A DNA stretch of 7,314 nucleotides from Thermodesulfatator sp. Lineage in GTDB: Bacteria > Desulfobacterota > Thermodesulfobacteria > Thermodesulfobacteriales > Thermodesulfobacteriaceae. A program made the position numbers and the translations under genes. The notes below the pieces were generated by a model that was not told the DNA's origin, made no database searches, and worked only from the letters and a program-made list of their open reading frames with translations. This document shows positions 1-6,910 of this stretch, in pieces (the stretch's first letter is position 1; each line of letters starts with the position of its first letter). The stretch lies in the NCBI GenBank assembly GCA_026993045.1, contig JALWWR010000049.1:1-7314 (forward strand). Reading direction: 5' to 3'.

Positions 1-283
1 TTGCCCCCAGTGTGGAGAAAAGGAGGTCTTTAAACTGCCTTCCATTTTTGGCTTTAAAGACCTAGCAGACCACCGGGCCCAACGGGAAGAGGCCATCTTA
101 CGCCGGGCAAGAGATTATCTGCTAGATGGAAAGGTTCGAGAAGCCCAGAGGTTTCTAAACCGGGCCCAGGAACACGTGCGGACAGATTCTATCCGAAGGC
201 TCCAGGACTCCTTGGCGGAAAGAAGACCCCTTAAAGGGGGTTATGTAAGCCGCACCGAAGTGGTAATCAAAAAAAAGAAGTAG
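1..283 (+). CDS. FmdB-like zinc-ribbon protein, C-terminal fragment (5' truncated by window edge)
   Basis: An open frame runs from base 2 to the TAG stop at 281-283 and leaves 93 residues. It opens with CPQCGEKEVFKLPSIFGFK, a Cys-Pro-x-Cys-Gly knuckle followed by a Lys-Leu-x-Ser-x-Phe-Gly-Phe-Lys stretch. This resembles the second half of the FmdB/CxxC zinc ribbon, where the first CxxC pair would lie upstream of the window. The rest (about residues 20-93) is a charged, probably helical extension with many Arg, Glu and Ala, ending in a Lys-rich tail. FmdB-type proteins are small putative regulators without a settled biochemical role; I assign the family only. The stop lies 14 nt before the DUF1844 start, so it probably belongs to the same operon. 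The frame shows no internal stop and its codon use matches the neighbours. It could also be another kind of rubredoxin-like zinc ribbon. Confidence 0.65.
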   Translation, partial: CPQCGEKEVFKLPSIFGFKDLADHRAQREEAILRRARDYLLDGKVREAQRFLNRAQEHVRTDSIRRLQDSLAERRPLKGGYVSRTEVVIKKKK

Positions 284-297
284 ATGGGGGAATTTCT

Positions 298-570
298 ATG
301 GCTGAGAAAGAAAAAGAAGAACTGCTGCCGCCAGTGACTTTTAGCACCTTCATCCTTTCGCTAAATACCGCGGCTTTAGTGCATCTTGGAGAGCTTCCCA
401 ATCCTGAGACCAATCAGAAAGACGTCAATCTGGCTTTGGCCCGGCACACCATTGACACCTTGGACATGCTTAAGGAAAAGACCAAAGGGAACCTGACCCC
501 AGATGAAGAGCGACTTTTAGAAAGCGTCCTTTATGAGCTTCGGCTTCGTTATCTCAAGCTCACCACATGA
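298..570 (+). CDS. DUF1844 family small protein
   Basis: This 90-residue protein matches the DUF1844 pattern as I know it: a short charged N-terminus (1-10), then TFSTFILSLNTAALVHLGE (about 14-32), a Pro-Asn-Pro-Glu-Thr turn, a helix with DVNLALARHTIDTLDML (42-58), and a C-terminal helix with TPDEERLLESVLYELRLRYL (67-86). The length is usual for the family. No function is established; the family is often found next to housekeeping genes in Desulfobacterota-type genomes. It has no signal peptide, and the central hydrophobic stretch is amphipathic rather than a clear membrane span. The ATG is preceded by a G-run (GGGGG, 286-290) as a weak ribosome binding site. The stop overlaps the ispE start as ATGA, which implies translational coupling. 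Confidence 0.85.
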   Translation: MAEKEKEELLPPVTFSTFILSLNTAALVHLGELPNPETNQKDVNLALARHTIDTLDMLKEKTKGNLTPDEERLLESVLYELRLRYLKLTT

Positions 571-1406
571 AACTCAAGGCCCCGGCCAAGCTTAATCTCT
601 TTCTTTTTATTCTGGGGAGGCGTCCGGACGGCTACCACGAACTGCGGACCCTCTTTCAAAAGATTACCTTGACCGACGAGCTTGAGCTTAAAAAAGCTAC
701 CGATGTCACTCTGGAGGTGGAAGGAGAGGCCCCTTCTGGGCAGGAAAATCTGGCTTGGAGAGCGGCCCAGGCCTTTTTGGAAAAGGCCCCCCTTAAAGCC
801 GGGGTCTTTATCCGACTTCGCAAGGGCATTCCTCCGGGGACTGGTCTAGGAGGGGCCTCTAGCGACGCGGCCGCGGTCTTAAAAGGGTTGGCCCAGCTTT
901 ACCCCGGCTGTCTTACCTCGCAAGACCTTTGGGAAATAGGCCGGAGTCTGGGGGCCGACGTGCCCTTTTTCCTTTCCCCGTACAGTGCCGCCTTGGGAGA
1001 GGGAATCGGGGAGCGGCTTTCCCCCTGGTCGGTGCCTCCAGCCTGGTATCTGGTAATGGTTCCCCCCTTTCGGATTTCCACCTCCTGGGCCTATCAAAAT
1101 TTGCGATTGACAAAAGGAAAAAGTTCTTTTATTGAGAGGCCGGAAGATTTTTCGTGGGAGAGAGGTTTAGTCAACGATTTTAAGCCCCTGGTCTGGGGAA
1201 GATATCCCGAACTTAAGGAGGTGGAGACCTATCTTAAAGGTTTAGGGGCCTTAGGAGTTGGGCTTTCAGGAAGCGGTTCGGCCCTCTTCGGGGTCTTTAA
1301 GACCCAGGAAGAAGCCGAGGAGGCCCAAAGACGATTGCCGGCCCGTTTTAAAGGCTATCAGACCTTTGTGGCTACCCAATACCAGGAGGGGGACCTATGT
1401 TTATAA
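567..1406 (+). CDS. ispE: 4-diphosphocytidyl-2-C-methyl-D-erythritol kinase (IspE)
   Basis: IspE is the ATP-dependent GHMP kinase of the MEP pathway. It phosphorylates the 2-hydroxyl of CDP-methylerythritol on the way to isoprenoid precursors, in the cytoplasm. The 279-residue product has the N-terminal [10 protein letters not shown] (4-13), with the family's catalytic lysine at K8, and the substrate motif RPDGYHEL (19-26). The glycine-rich ATP loop [17 protein letters not shown] spans 89-105. GADVPFFL (129-136) carries the catalytic aspartate D131, and [13 protein letters not shown] (230-242) is the C-terminal GHMP motif. Length and motif order are normal for IspE, so it should be active. 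The start overlaps the DUF1844 stop (ATGA) and lacks its own clear ribosome binding site, so translation is probably coupled. The 3' end overlaps prs by 10 nt. IspE beside Prs is a common bacterial arrangement. Confidence 0.97.
   Translation: MKLKAPAKLNLFLFILGRRPDGYHELRTLFQKITLTDELELKKATDVTLEVEGEAPSGQENLAWRAAQAFLEKAPLKAGVFIRLRKGIPPGTGLGGASSDAAAVLKGLAQLYPGCLTSQDLWEIGRSLGADVPFFLSPYSAALGEGIGERLSPWSVPPAWYLVMVPPFRISTSWAYQNLRLTKGKSSFIERPEDFSWERGLVNDFKPLVWGRYPELKEVETYLKGLGALGVGLSGSGSALFGVFKTQEEAEEAQRRLPARFKGYQTFVATQYQEGDLCL
1384..1389 (+). promoter_or_regulatory. Strong Shine-Dalgarno site for prs
   Basis: AGGAGG lies inside the last codons of ispE, 7 nt before the ATG at 1397. That spacing is ideal for 1397 and too long (22 nt) for the in-frame ATG at 1412. 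It therefore favours the upstream start of prs, even though family members usually begin at the position of the second methionine. Confidence 0.75.
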
Positions 1407-2344
1407 ACCACATGAAGATCTTTGCTGGAAATTCCAATCCGGATTTGGCTGCTAGCATTTGTGAATACCTGGCAGTGCCTTTAGGACTGATGGAGATCAA
1501 GCGTTTTAGCGACGGGGAGATCTTTGTGGAGATCAAAGAAAACGTCCGAGGAGCGGACGTTTTTGTTATCCAATCCACCCGTACCCCGGTAAACGAACAC
1601 CTTATGGAGCTTTTGATCATTATTGACGCCCTGCGGCGGGCTTCAGCCCGACGCATTACCGCGGTGATCCCTTATTACGGCTATGCCCGTCAGGACCGAA
1701 AAACCGCCCCGCGAACGCCTATTACAGCCAAACTTGTAGCCAATCTCCTTACGGTAGCTGGGGCCCGGCGGGTGCTCACCATGGACCTTCATGCCGGTCA
1801 AATTCAGGGCTTTTTTGACATTCCCGTAGATCATCTCTTTGCGGCCCCGGTCCTTTTAGATTACATCCGGGAGACCTTTAGAGACGAAGAGTTGGTGATC
1901 GTATCGCCAGATGCCGGGGGCGTGGAGCGGGCCCGGGCCTACGCCAAACGTCTAGGAGCCGGCATCGCCATTATCGATAAACGCCGTCTGCGTCCCAATG
2001 AAAGCGAGGTCATGCACGTGGTAGGGGAGGTCAAGGGCAAGGTGGCCATCATTCTCGACGATATGGTGGATACCGCTGGCACCATGTGCCAGGCTGCCCA
2101 GGCCATCAAAGATCACGGGGCCAAAGAGGTACATGGTATGGCCACCCATCCGGTGCTTTCGGGTCCGGCGCTTGAGAGGATCCAAAAGTCGGCCCTAAAG
2201 TCCTTAGTGGTCACCGACACCATCCCCTTGCGGGAAGAGGCTAAAAAGATTAAAAAGATCAAGGTCCTTTCGGTGGCCAAACTTTTAGGGGAAGCCATTA
2301 GAAGGATCCATGCTGACGATTCCGTCAGTTCTCTATTTGTTTAG
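1397..2344 (+). CDS. prs: Ribose-phosphate pyrophosphokinase (PRPP synthetase, class I)
   Basis: Prs transfers pyrophosphate from ATP to ribose 5-phosphate. The product, PRPP, is used for purines, pyrimidines, NAD, histidine and tryptophan. The 315-residue protein carries the class I signatures: [16 protein letters not shown] (37-52), the flexible catalytic loop YGYARQDRK (94-102), [13 protein letters not shown] (128-140), [10 protein letters not shown] (170-179), and the ribose-phosphate (PRPP) loop [11 protein letters not shown] (219-229). It ends in the usual SVSSLF. Homologues normally start with MKIF, which here is Met6 (ATG at 1412), but the only good ribosome binding site serves the ATG at 1397, so I keep 1397. 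The gene overlaps ispE by 10 nt and is followed 22 nt later by rplY. PRPP made here links to the downstream guaA gene through purine synthesis. Confidence 0.97.
   Translation: MFINHMKIFAGNSNPDLAASICEYLAVPLGLMEIKRFSDGEIFVEIKENVRGADVFVIQSTRTPVNEHLMELLIIIDALRRASARRITAVIPYYGYARQDRKTAPRTPITAKLVANLLTVAGARRVLTMDLHAGQIQGFFDIPVDHLFAAPVLLDYIRETFRDEELVIVSPDAGGVERARAYAKRLGAGIAIIDKRRLRPNESEVMHVVGEVKGKVAIILDDMVDTAGTMCQAAQAIKDHGAKEVHGMATHPVLSGPALERIQKSALKSLVVTDTIPLREEAKKIKKIKVLSVAKLLGEAIRRIHADDSVSSLFV
2313..2342 (+). terminator. Possible hairpin plus T-rich tract at the 3' end of prs (attenuator candidate)
   Basis: CTGACG (2313-2318), loop ATTC, then CGTCAG (2323-2328) make a perfect 6-bp stem. It is followed by the T-rich but interrupted tract TTCTCTATTTGTTT. 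The shape is that of a weak intrinsic terminator between prs and rplY. It also encodes the conserved DDSVSSLF end of Prs, so the hairpin may be coincidental. The T-tract is not a clean U-run, and a 6-bp stem is short for a thermophile. Confidence 0.25.
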
Positions 2345-2366
2345 ATAAGAAAGGGGGTTTGAGACT

Positions 2367-2975
2367 ATGAGACAGGTAGCTTTTGAGGCCGAAGTTCGGG
2401 AAAAGACCGGCAAAGAAGTGGCTAAAAAACTCCGCCGGCAGGGCTTGATCCCTGCCATCCTTTACGGTCCTCATACCGAGCCTTTACCCCTTTCGGTGAA
2501 GGTGAACGAGTTAGAGAAGTTGCTTCACCGCCACCGGGGAGAATCCTTGATCTTTAACCTTACGGTGCAAGAAAACGGTGGCACTAGCCAGCGGCTGGCC
2601 ATCTTGAAAGAATTACAGTACCACCCGGTCACGGATAAGATCATCCACGCTGATTTTTACGAAATCCGCATGGACGAACCGGTGGAAGTGGATGTGCCAG
2701 TGGAAGTGGTAGGCAAGGCCAAGGGGGTCGAAAAAGGTGGTCTTTTAGAGGTCCTCTTACGGGAACTTACGGTGTCTTGCCTCCCGGACCGGATCCCGGA
2801 CACCATCAAGATCGATGTCTCGGATCTAGACGTGGGGGACGTGATACACGTACGAGACATCACGCCGCCTGAAGGGGTAAAGCTGGTGGATCATCCCGAC
2901 GAACCGGTGGTAACTATCCTGGAGGTGGAAGAAGAGAAGCCGGCGGAAGAGACAGCTAGCGAAGAAGGCCTTTAG
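2367..2975 (+). CDS. rplY: 50S ribosomal protein bL25, CTC/TL5 long form
   Basis: bL25 binds 5S rRNA in the large ribosomal subunit. This 202-residue form is the two-domain CTC type. An N-terminal L25 domain (about 1-97) has REKTGKEVAKKLRRQGLIPAILYG (11-34) and LKELQYHPVTDKIIHADFYEI (80-100). A C-terminal beta-rich TL5 domain (about 103-187) includes VEVDVPVEVVGKAKGVEKGG and the LPDRIPDTIKIDVSDLDVGDVIHV stretch. It ends in an acidic Glu-rich tail (188-202), as is common. A G-rich site, AAGGGGG (2351-2357), lies 9 nt before the ATG. The gene sits between prs and pth, a typical placement, and the 5-nt gap to pth points to one transcript. CTC homologues in some bacteria are general-stress proteins; nothing in the sequence shows stress control here. 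Confidence 0.96.
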   Translation: MRQVAFEAEVREKTGKEVAKKLRRQGLIPAILYGPHTEPLPLSVKVNELEKLLHRHRGESLIFNLTVQENGGTSQRLAILKELQYHPVTDKIIHADFYEIRMDEPVEVDVPVEVVGKAKGVEKGGLLEVLLRELTVSCLPDRIPDTIKIDVSDLDVGDVIHVRDITPPEGVKLVDHPDEPVVTILEVEEEKPAEETASEEGL

Positions 2976-2980
2976 CCTTC

Positions 2981-3550
2981 ATGTGGCTTTTGGTCGGGCT
3001 GGGAAATCCCGGCCCTTCCTATGCTAGGACCCGTCACAACTTGGGATGGATGGTGGTGGAGGCCCTGGCCGAAGACCAGGGCCTTTCTTTTAAGGAGGTC
3101 CCGGCGCTTAAGTCTTTGGTGGCCGAGGGTCCTCAAGTCCGACTTCTAAAACCTCTAACCTATATGAACCTTTCAGGGGTGGCGGTGGCCCTGGCCTTGG
3201 AGCGGTGGGCCATCCCCTTGGAACACCTTTTGGTAATCCACGATGACCTGGATCTACCTTTAGGACGGCTCAAATTTGCCCCTAAAGGCGGAGCCGGGGG
3301 ACACCGAGGCGTCCTTTCCATTATAGGAGCCCTTGGAACTCAAGAGTTTCCCCGTTTAAAGCTGGGTATTGGCCGGCCTCCGGCTGGAATATCGGTCCCG
3401 GATTATGTGCTTTCCGAGTTTGAACCTTCGGAATGGCCAGTGGCGGAAAAGGTGATAGAAACCGCGGTGGAGGCCCTAGAGGTCCTTCTTTCCAAGGGGC
3501 TTGAAAAGGCCATGAGCCTTTACAACCGCCGGGATTTATTTCAAAATTAG
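2981..3550 (+). CDS. pth: Peptidyl-tRNA hydrolase
   Basis: Pth cleaves the ester bond of peptidyl-tRNAs that fall off the ribosome, which recycles tRNA. The 189-residue length is typical. The N-terminal motif LLVGLGNPGPSYARTRHNLGW (3-23) includes N9 and the catalytic histidine H19. KPLTYMNLSG (57-66) includes N63, and IHDDLDLPLGRLKFAPKGGAGGHRG (86-110) includes the catalytic aspartate D89 and H108. The GxHNG signature normally found at the last site reads GGHRGVLSI here, with Arg109 in place of the usual Asn. Other active-site residues are intact, so activity is expected. The start lies 5 nt after rplY. A Shine-Dalgarno site is weak (GAAGAAGG within the end of rplY), so coupling is likely. 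The stop lies 3 nt before the PsiE-like gene. Confidence 0.95.
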   Translation: MWLLVGLGNPGPSYARTRHNLGWMVVEALAEDQGLSFKEVPALKSLVAEGPQVRLLKPLTYMNLSGVAVALALERWAIPLEHLLVIHDDLDLPLGRLKFAPKGGAGGHRGVLSIIGALGTQEFPRLKLGIGRPPAGISVPDYVLSEFEPSEWPVAEKVIETAVEALEVLLSKGLEKAMSLYNRRDLFQN

Positions 3551-3553
3551 TTT

Positions 3554-4042
3554 ATGGGTAAACGGTCACGTCTGGATATCTTTTTTCAGGACTATTATCT
3601 TAAAGCGGAACGCCTTCTTTATGTTCTAGTTGCTATAGGGATAATTTTAGCCACGGTTGAGGTTATATATGATGGCTTTTTAGCCTTAATTAAGGCCTTT
3701 GAATATCATGACTTTTCTTTAGGCATCTTGAAAGTTATTGATCGTTTCTTAATTGCTTTGATGTTTCTTGAGATTCTTTATACTGTTCAGATTATCTTTG
3801 GTGAGGAATATCATTTGCAATGTATAGAACCTTTTATTTTGGTAGCTATTATCGCTCTGGTTCGGCGGCTCTTACTTTTAGCCTTTGAGGTTTCTCATGC
3901 CGGAGAAGTCCCGGTAGAACGTCTTCAGCTTTTTATTTTAGAAATGGCGGTAGCAGGGATACTTATTTTGGCTCTGGTCTGGGCCGTAGTAATTTTTAGA
4001 AGGGTCCGGCGAAGAGAAAGAGATAAGGAAAAGATTTTATGA
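3554..4042 (+). CDS. PsiE-family four-helix inner-membrane protein
   Basis: This 162-residue protein has four predicted membrane helices (about 20-46, 59-82, 90-112 and 125-149), a basic N-terminus and a strongly basic C-terminal tail ([12 protein letters not shown]). The middle section, [39 protein letters not shown] (71-109), matches the hallmark of the phosphate-starvation-inducible PsiE family: Leu-Glu-x-x-x-Thr, His, Glu-Pro-Phe, then an Ala-x-x-Arg-Arg stretch. The family's biochemical role is unknown and the name comes from E. coli induction data, so phosphate control here is not shown. The gene is much more AT-rich than its neighbours: I count 162 G+C in 420 bases over 3601-4020, about 39%. 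There is no clear Shine-Dalgarno site before the ATG, and its stop overlaps the guaA start (ATGA). It may be a transferred or fast-evolving gene captured between pth and guaA. Confidence 0.8.
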   Translation: MGKRSRLDIFFQDYYLKAERLLYVLVAIGIILATVEVIYDGFLALIKAFEYHDFSLGILKVIDRFLIALMFLEILYTVQIIFGEEYHLQCIEPFILVAIIALVRRLLLLAFEVSHAGEVPVERLQLFILEMAVAGILILALVWAVVIFRRVRRRERDKEKIL

Positions 4043-5586
4043 GAAAAGAAGATGCCATTTTGGTCTTAGATTTTGGTTCTCAGACCACCCAGCTCATCGC
4101 CCGCCGGGTGCGAGAGCTTAAGGTCTATAGCGAGATCAAACCTTGCACGGTCTCTCTGGAGGAGATTCGGGCCTTTTCTCCTAAAGGGATCATCCTTTCC
4201 GGGGGGCCGGCTAGCGTCTATGACGAAGAAGCCCCTACGATTCCGGTGGAGGTGCTGGAGTTGGGGGTTCCGGTGCTGGGGATCTGCTACGGGATGCAGC
4301 TCATGGCTCATCTTTTAGGAGGTCTAGTGGAAAGGAGTTTTCAGCGGGAATACGGCCCGGCAGAACTTGAAATTCTTTCGGCGGAAGATCTTTTTTACGG
4401 CCTTGATCCCCAAAAAAAATACCGGGTTTGGATGAGCCACGGGGACCGGATTGAGGTCCTGCCTCCGGCCTTTGAAGCCTTAGCCCGAAGCGAGAATTCG
4501 CCTTACGCCGCCATGCGCCATGCGGAAAAGCCCCTTTTCGGGGTCCAATTCCATCCCGAGGTAGTGCATACTGAGATCGGCCGTGAGATCCTTGCGAACT
4601 TTGTCTTTCGTATTTGTGGCTGTCGTCCTACTTGGACCATGGAATCTTTCATTGAAGCTACCGTGCGAGAGATTCGCGAGACCGTGGCTCCGGACGAAAA
4701 GGTGGTCTGCGCCCTTTCCGGGGGAATTGATTCTACGGTGACCGCCCTTTTGGTCCACCGGGCTATAGGGGACCGTCTGATTCCTATATTCGTCAATAAT
4801 GGGGTGCTTCGAAAAAACGAGCCTGAAGAGGTCTTAGAGCTGATGGAAGGTCTGGGGCTCAAGGTGGATTACGTGGATGCCTCCCAGAGATTTCTTGAAA
4901 GGCTTCGCGGGGTGACAGACCCCGAGGAAAAACGCCGGATCATTGGGCACACCTTTATCGAGGTCTTTGAAGAGGAGGCCCGAAAGATAGGCGGGGTCAA
5001 GTGGTTGGCCCAAGGAACCCTTTACCCGGATGTGATCGAAAGCGTCTCCTTCCGCGGCCCTTCGGCCACCATCAAGACTCACCACAATGTGGGCGGGCTT
5101 CCGGAAAGGATGCAACTTAAACTTATTGAACCCCTGCGGGAGCTCTTCAAGGACGAAGTACGGGAGATCGCCCAGGAGCTAGGACTTCCCCAAAAAGTAG
5201 TGTGGCGACAGCCTTTTCCGGGGCCCGGGCTAGCCATTCGTATCCTGGGTGAGGTCACTGAGGAAAGGCTCCGGATCCTGCGCGAGGCCGACGCCATTGT
5301 CACCGAAGAGATGCTTGAAAGCGGCTGGTACTACCGGGTGTGGCAGAGCTTTGCCGTGCTGGTCCCGGTAAAGACCGTGGGGGTCATGGGAGATTACCGG
5401 ACCTACGAGCACGTGGTGGCCATCCGTTGCGTGGAGAGCCAGGACGCCATGACCGCAGATTGGGTGCGCCTTCCCTATGAGCTTCTGGCCCGGCTCTCAA
5501 ACCGCATCATAAACGAGGTCCAAGGGGTAAACCGGGTGGTCTATGACATCTCCTCCAAGCCCCCGGCCACCATCGAATGGGAATAA
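4039..5586 (+). CDS. guaA: GMP synthase (glutamine-hydrolysing)
   Basis: GuaA converts XMP to GMP with ATP and glutamine, the last step of guanine nucleotide synthesis. The 515-residue length is normal. The N-terminal class I glutamine amidotransferase domain (about 6-195) has [25 protein letters not shown] and the nucleophile elbow GICYGMQ with Cys83. The rest of the triad is His172 and Glu174 in QFHPEV. The central ATP-pyrophosphatase domain (about 200-390) has the P-loop LSGGIDST (226-233) and [11 protein letters not shown] (251-261). The C-terminal dimerisation domain has [14 protein letters not shown] (392-405) and ends in KPPATIEWE. An AAGGAA site (4025-4030) lies 8 nt before the ATG. 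The gene overlaps the PsiE-like gene by ATGA. No guaB is adjacent, so the usual guaBA pair is not present in this window. Confidence 0.98.
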   Translation: MRKEDAILVLDFGSQTTQLIARRVRELKVYSEIKPCTVSLEEIRAFSPKGIILSGGPASVYDEEAPTIPVEVLELGVPVLGICYGMQLMAHLLGGLVERSFQREYGPAELEILSAEDLFYGLDPQKKYRVWMSHGDRIEVLPPAFEALARSENSPYAAMRHAEKPLFGVQFHPEVVHTEIGREILANFVFRICGCRPTWTMESFIEATVREIRETVAPDEKVVCALSGGIDSTVTALLVHRAIGDRLIPIFVNNGVLRKNEPEEVLELMEGLGLKVDYVDASQRFLERLRGVTDPEEKRRIIGHTFIEVFEEEARKIGGVKWLAQGTLYPDVIESVSFRGPSATIKTHHNVGGLPERMQLKLIEPLRELFKDEVREIAQELGLPQKVVWRQPFPGPGLAIRILGEVTEERLRILREADAIVTEEMLESGWYYRVWQSFAVLVPVKTVGVMGDYRTYEHVVAIRCVESQDAMTADWVRLPYELLARLSNRIINEVQGVNRVVYDISSKPPATIEWE

Positions 5587-5590
5587 GGCT

Positions 5591-6142
5591 ATGGCTGAGA
5601 CCGCCAGGGTTCCCATAACTTACACTGTTTCCGATTGGGAGACCTGGGAGGGCGACTGGGAGCTTATTTACGGGCAGCCGGTGGCCATGGTGGCCCCGGC
5701 CTTGCGCCACCAATGGCTCGTTTATCGCTTAACCCGGGAGCTTATGGATCAGTTCGAGACCTGCGAGAAGGCCCGGTGTCTGGCTCTTCCGGGGGTGGCC
5801 TGGGAGGCGGCGGAGGACACAGTGTTGGTTCCGGATCTAGTGGTGGTCTGCGAGGAGGATCTGGACCAGAAACGCCTCCTCCGCACCCCGGAGATGGTGC
5901 TGGAGGTGGTCTCCCCGCACACAAGAAAGCTTGATGAGACGGTAAAGTTCGAGATCTGCGCCCGGGAAGGAGTGCGCTATTATGTCCTTATCTATCCGGA
6001 AAAGAGGCTGGCCAAGATGTGGCGTCTTTCCGAGGGACGTTACGTGAAAGAAGGAGACCTCCGCGAAGGGCGTTTTAGGTTTGAAAGGCTCACTTGCCCG
6101 GCGGAGATTGACTTCACCCGGATCTTTTCCGAAGGCCCTTGA
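5591..6142 (+). CDS. Uma2-family PD-(D/E)XK nuclease-like protein
   Basis: This 183-residue protein has the Uma2 (DUF820) pattern. An N-terminal YTVSDWETWEGDWELIYGQPVAM segment (11-33) leads to a helix starting at residue 40. The core then gives VLVPDLVVV (78-86, catalytic-type Asp82), MVLEVVSPHTRKLDETVKFEIC (102-123, Glu105, Asp115 and Lys119), and GVRYYVLIYPEKR (127-139). The order PD, ExV, then Lys matches a restriction endonuclease-like fold. Biological roles of Uma2 proteins are largely unknown; they are abundant in cyanobacteria, Chloroflexi and some thermophiles. I chose ATG 5591, 4 nt after the guaA stop, over the in-frame ATG at 5543, which would add 16 low-complexity residues (Ser/Pro) inside guaA. 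Its stop overlaps the next gene as TTGA. A sampled line (5761-5820) has 44 G+C in 60 bases, higher than its neighbours. Confidence 0.85.
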   Translation: MAETARVPITYTVSDWETWEGDWELIYGQPVAMVAPALRHQWLVYRLTRELMDQFETCEKARCLALPGVAWEAAEDTVLVPDLVVVCEEDLDQKRLLRTPEMVLEVVSPHTRKLDETVKFEICAREGVRYYVLIYPEKRLAKMWRLSEGRYVKEGDLREGRFRFERLTCPAEIDFTRIFSEGP

Positions 6143-6660
6143 GGGAACTTCCCCGAAAGCTTTTCCACTTCTCCGGCCTTCTTTTCCATCCTTTGGCCCT
6201 CATTCTAGGCGATTACCGGTCTCTCTTTTTCTTTGTCCTTCTTATCGGGATTACGTTCTTCGAGGCCTTAAGGCTTGTCGGGCGTCTTAAGCTTCCGAGA
6301 AGACTTTCCGCTCTCTTAAGGGAAGGCGAGCTTCAGCGTCCCACCGGAAGTTTCTATTATCTCTGGGGGGTGGGGCTTTCCTTTCTCCTTTTTCCGTTGA
6401 GGGAGGCCCTCTGCGGGCTCTGGGTGCTCGCCCTCTGCGACGGGATCTCCGGACTCTTCGGCCGGGGCCCTCTCCATCATCTGGTTTTTTGGGGGCTTTC
6501 CTTCTCTGTGCTTCTTTTCTTCGGTCTCCCCTTCGGGGGGAAGATCCTTCTTCTAGCCCTGCTCCTCACTCTGATCGAAGCCTTGCCCTTCCCCGACGAT
6601 AACCTCACCCTCCCCCTGGCCACCGCCTCCGGGGTGAAGATTCTGTTCGGAGTAGAATAA
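6139..6660 (+). CDS. Short CTP-type lipid kinase-like membrane protein (dolichol/polyprenol/diacylglycerol kinase family)
   Basis: This is a 173-residue hydrophobic protein with about five membrane segments (around 11-27, 28-45, 70-87, 90-107 and 113-150). Three landmarks match the SEC59/Dgk1/VTE5-like family that phosphorylates lipid alcohols with CTP. They are RKLFHFSGL (6-14), RPTGSFYYLWG (67-77), and LALCDGISGLFGR (97-109) with Asp101. Near the end, TLIEALPFPDDNLTLPLAT (144-162) fits the family's EALP...DNLTVPL motif. The lysine-containing K-[ST]-x-E-G stretch usually found after the Gly-Arg segment is not visible, and the protein is shorter than the roughly 200 residues I would expect. 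Activity is therefore uncertain. The start is TTG, overlapping the Uma2 stop (TTGA), which suggests coupling; no ATG is better placed. The substrate is unknown. Confidence 0.7.
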   Translation: MRELPRKLFHFSGLLFHPLALILGDYRSLFFFVLLIGITFFEALRLVGRLKLPRRLSALLREGELQRPTGSFYYLWGVGLSFLLFPLREALCGLWVLALCDGISGLFGRGPLHHLVFWGLSFSVLLFFGLPFGGKILLLALLLTLIEALPFPDDNLTLPLATASGVKILFGVE

Positions 6661-6664
6661 CCTC

Positions 6665-6910
6665 ATGCCCACGATAAAGAGAGTTGGCCCATACAGGTTA
6701 TTTTTCGTTTCTTCCGATTTTCATGAACCGCCTCATATTCACATACAAAGGGAAAAGATGGTGGCCAAGTTCTGGCTTACTCCGGTAGGCTTAGCTAAAA
6801 ATCGAGGATTTTCCGTGGTAGAATTAAACAAAATTGCCCGGATAGTGGAGGAAAATCAGGCCGAGTTATTGGAGAAATGGTATGAATTTTTCGGAAAGCC
6901 CCAAGGCTAA
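6665..6910 (+). CDS. DUF4160 family protein (possible toxin-like partner)
   Basis: This 81-residue protein has the DUF4160 pattern: MPTIKRVGPYRLFFVSSDF (1-19), the conserved EPPHIHIQRE (21-30) with His24 and His26, AKFWLTPVGLAKNRGFSVVEL (34-54), and IVEENQAELLEKWYEFFG (60-77). The family has no proven activity that I can state. It is commonly encoded directly before a DUF2442 protein, as here, and the pair has been suspected of being a toxin-antitoxin-like module. The gene is notably AT-rich: 103 G+C in 240 bases (6661-6900), about 43%, against about 57% for sampled lines of the next gene. It starts 4 nt after the lipid kinase-like gene, with GGAG at 6649-6652, 12 nt upstream, as a weak ribosome site. 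Its 3' end overlaps the DUF2442 gene by 29 nt in the +1 frame. Confidence 0.8.
   Translation: MPTIKRVGPYRLFFVSSDFHEPPHIHIQREKMVAKFWLTPVGLAKNRGFSVVELNKIARIVEENQAELLEKWYEFFGKPQG
6871..6874 (+). promoter_or_regulatory. Shine-Dalgarno site for the DUF2442 gene inside the DUF4160 gene
   Basis: GGAG lies 7 nt before the ATG at 6882. It supports the overlapping start over the in-frame GTG at codon 12 of the same frame, which has no good site of its own. The overlap would let translation of the two partners be coupled. Confidence 0.5.

Noticed and set aside
929..1135. Plus-strand alternative frame within ispE
   Set aside because: It lies fully inside a confidently identified IspE kinase frame and shows no family signal.
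5216..5232. GGGGCCCGGGC GC-rich near-palindrome in guaA
   Set aside because: It encodes the conserved PFPGPGLAI motif, so the sequence is explained by the protein.
4480..5412. Several open frames on the minus strand opposite guaA
   Set aside because: They overlap a complete, well-conserved GMP synthase and show no recognisable domains; they are products of the GC-rich third-codon bias.
5543..5590. Longer N-terminus for the Uma2-like protein from ATG 5543
   Set aside because: The extra residues are a Ser/Pro-rich out-of-frame reading of the conserved guaA 3' end; ATG 5591 gives the normal family start.
5742..5924. Antisense reading frame within the Uma2 gene (Pro-rich, 60 residues)
   Set aside because: It is a low-complexity shadow of a GC-rich gene with no family resemblance and no ribosome site.
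6653..6658. TAGAAT as a -10 box for the DUF4160 gene
   Set aside because: No recognisable -35 element lies 16-18 bases upstream, and it falls only 6 bases before the ATG; the operon arrangement explains expression better.
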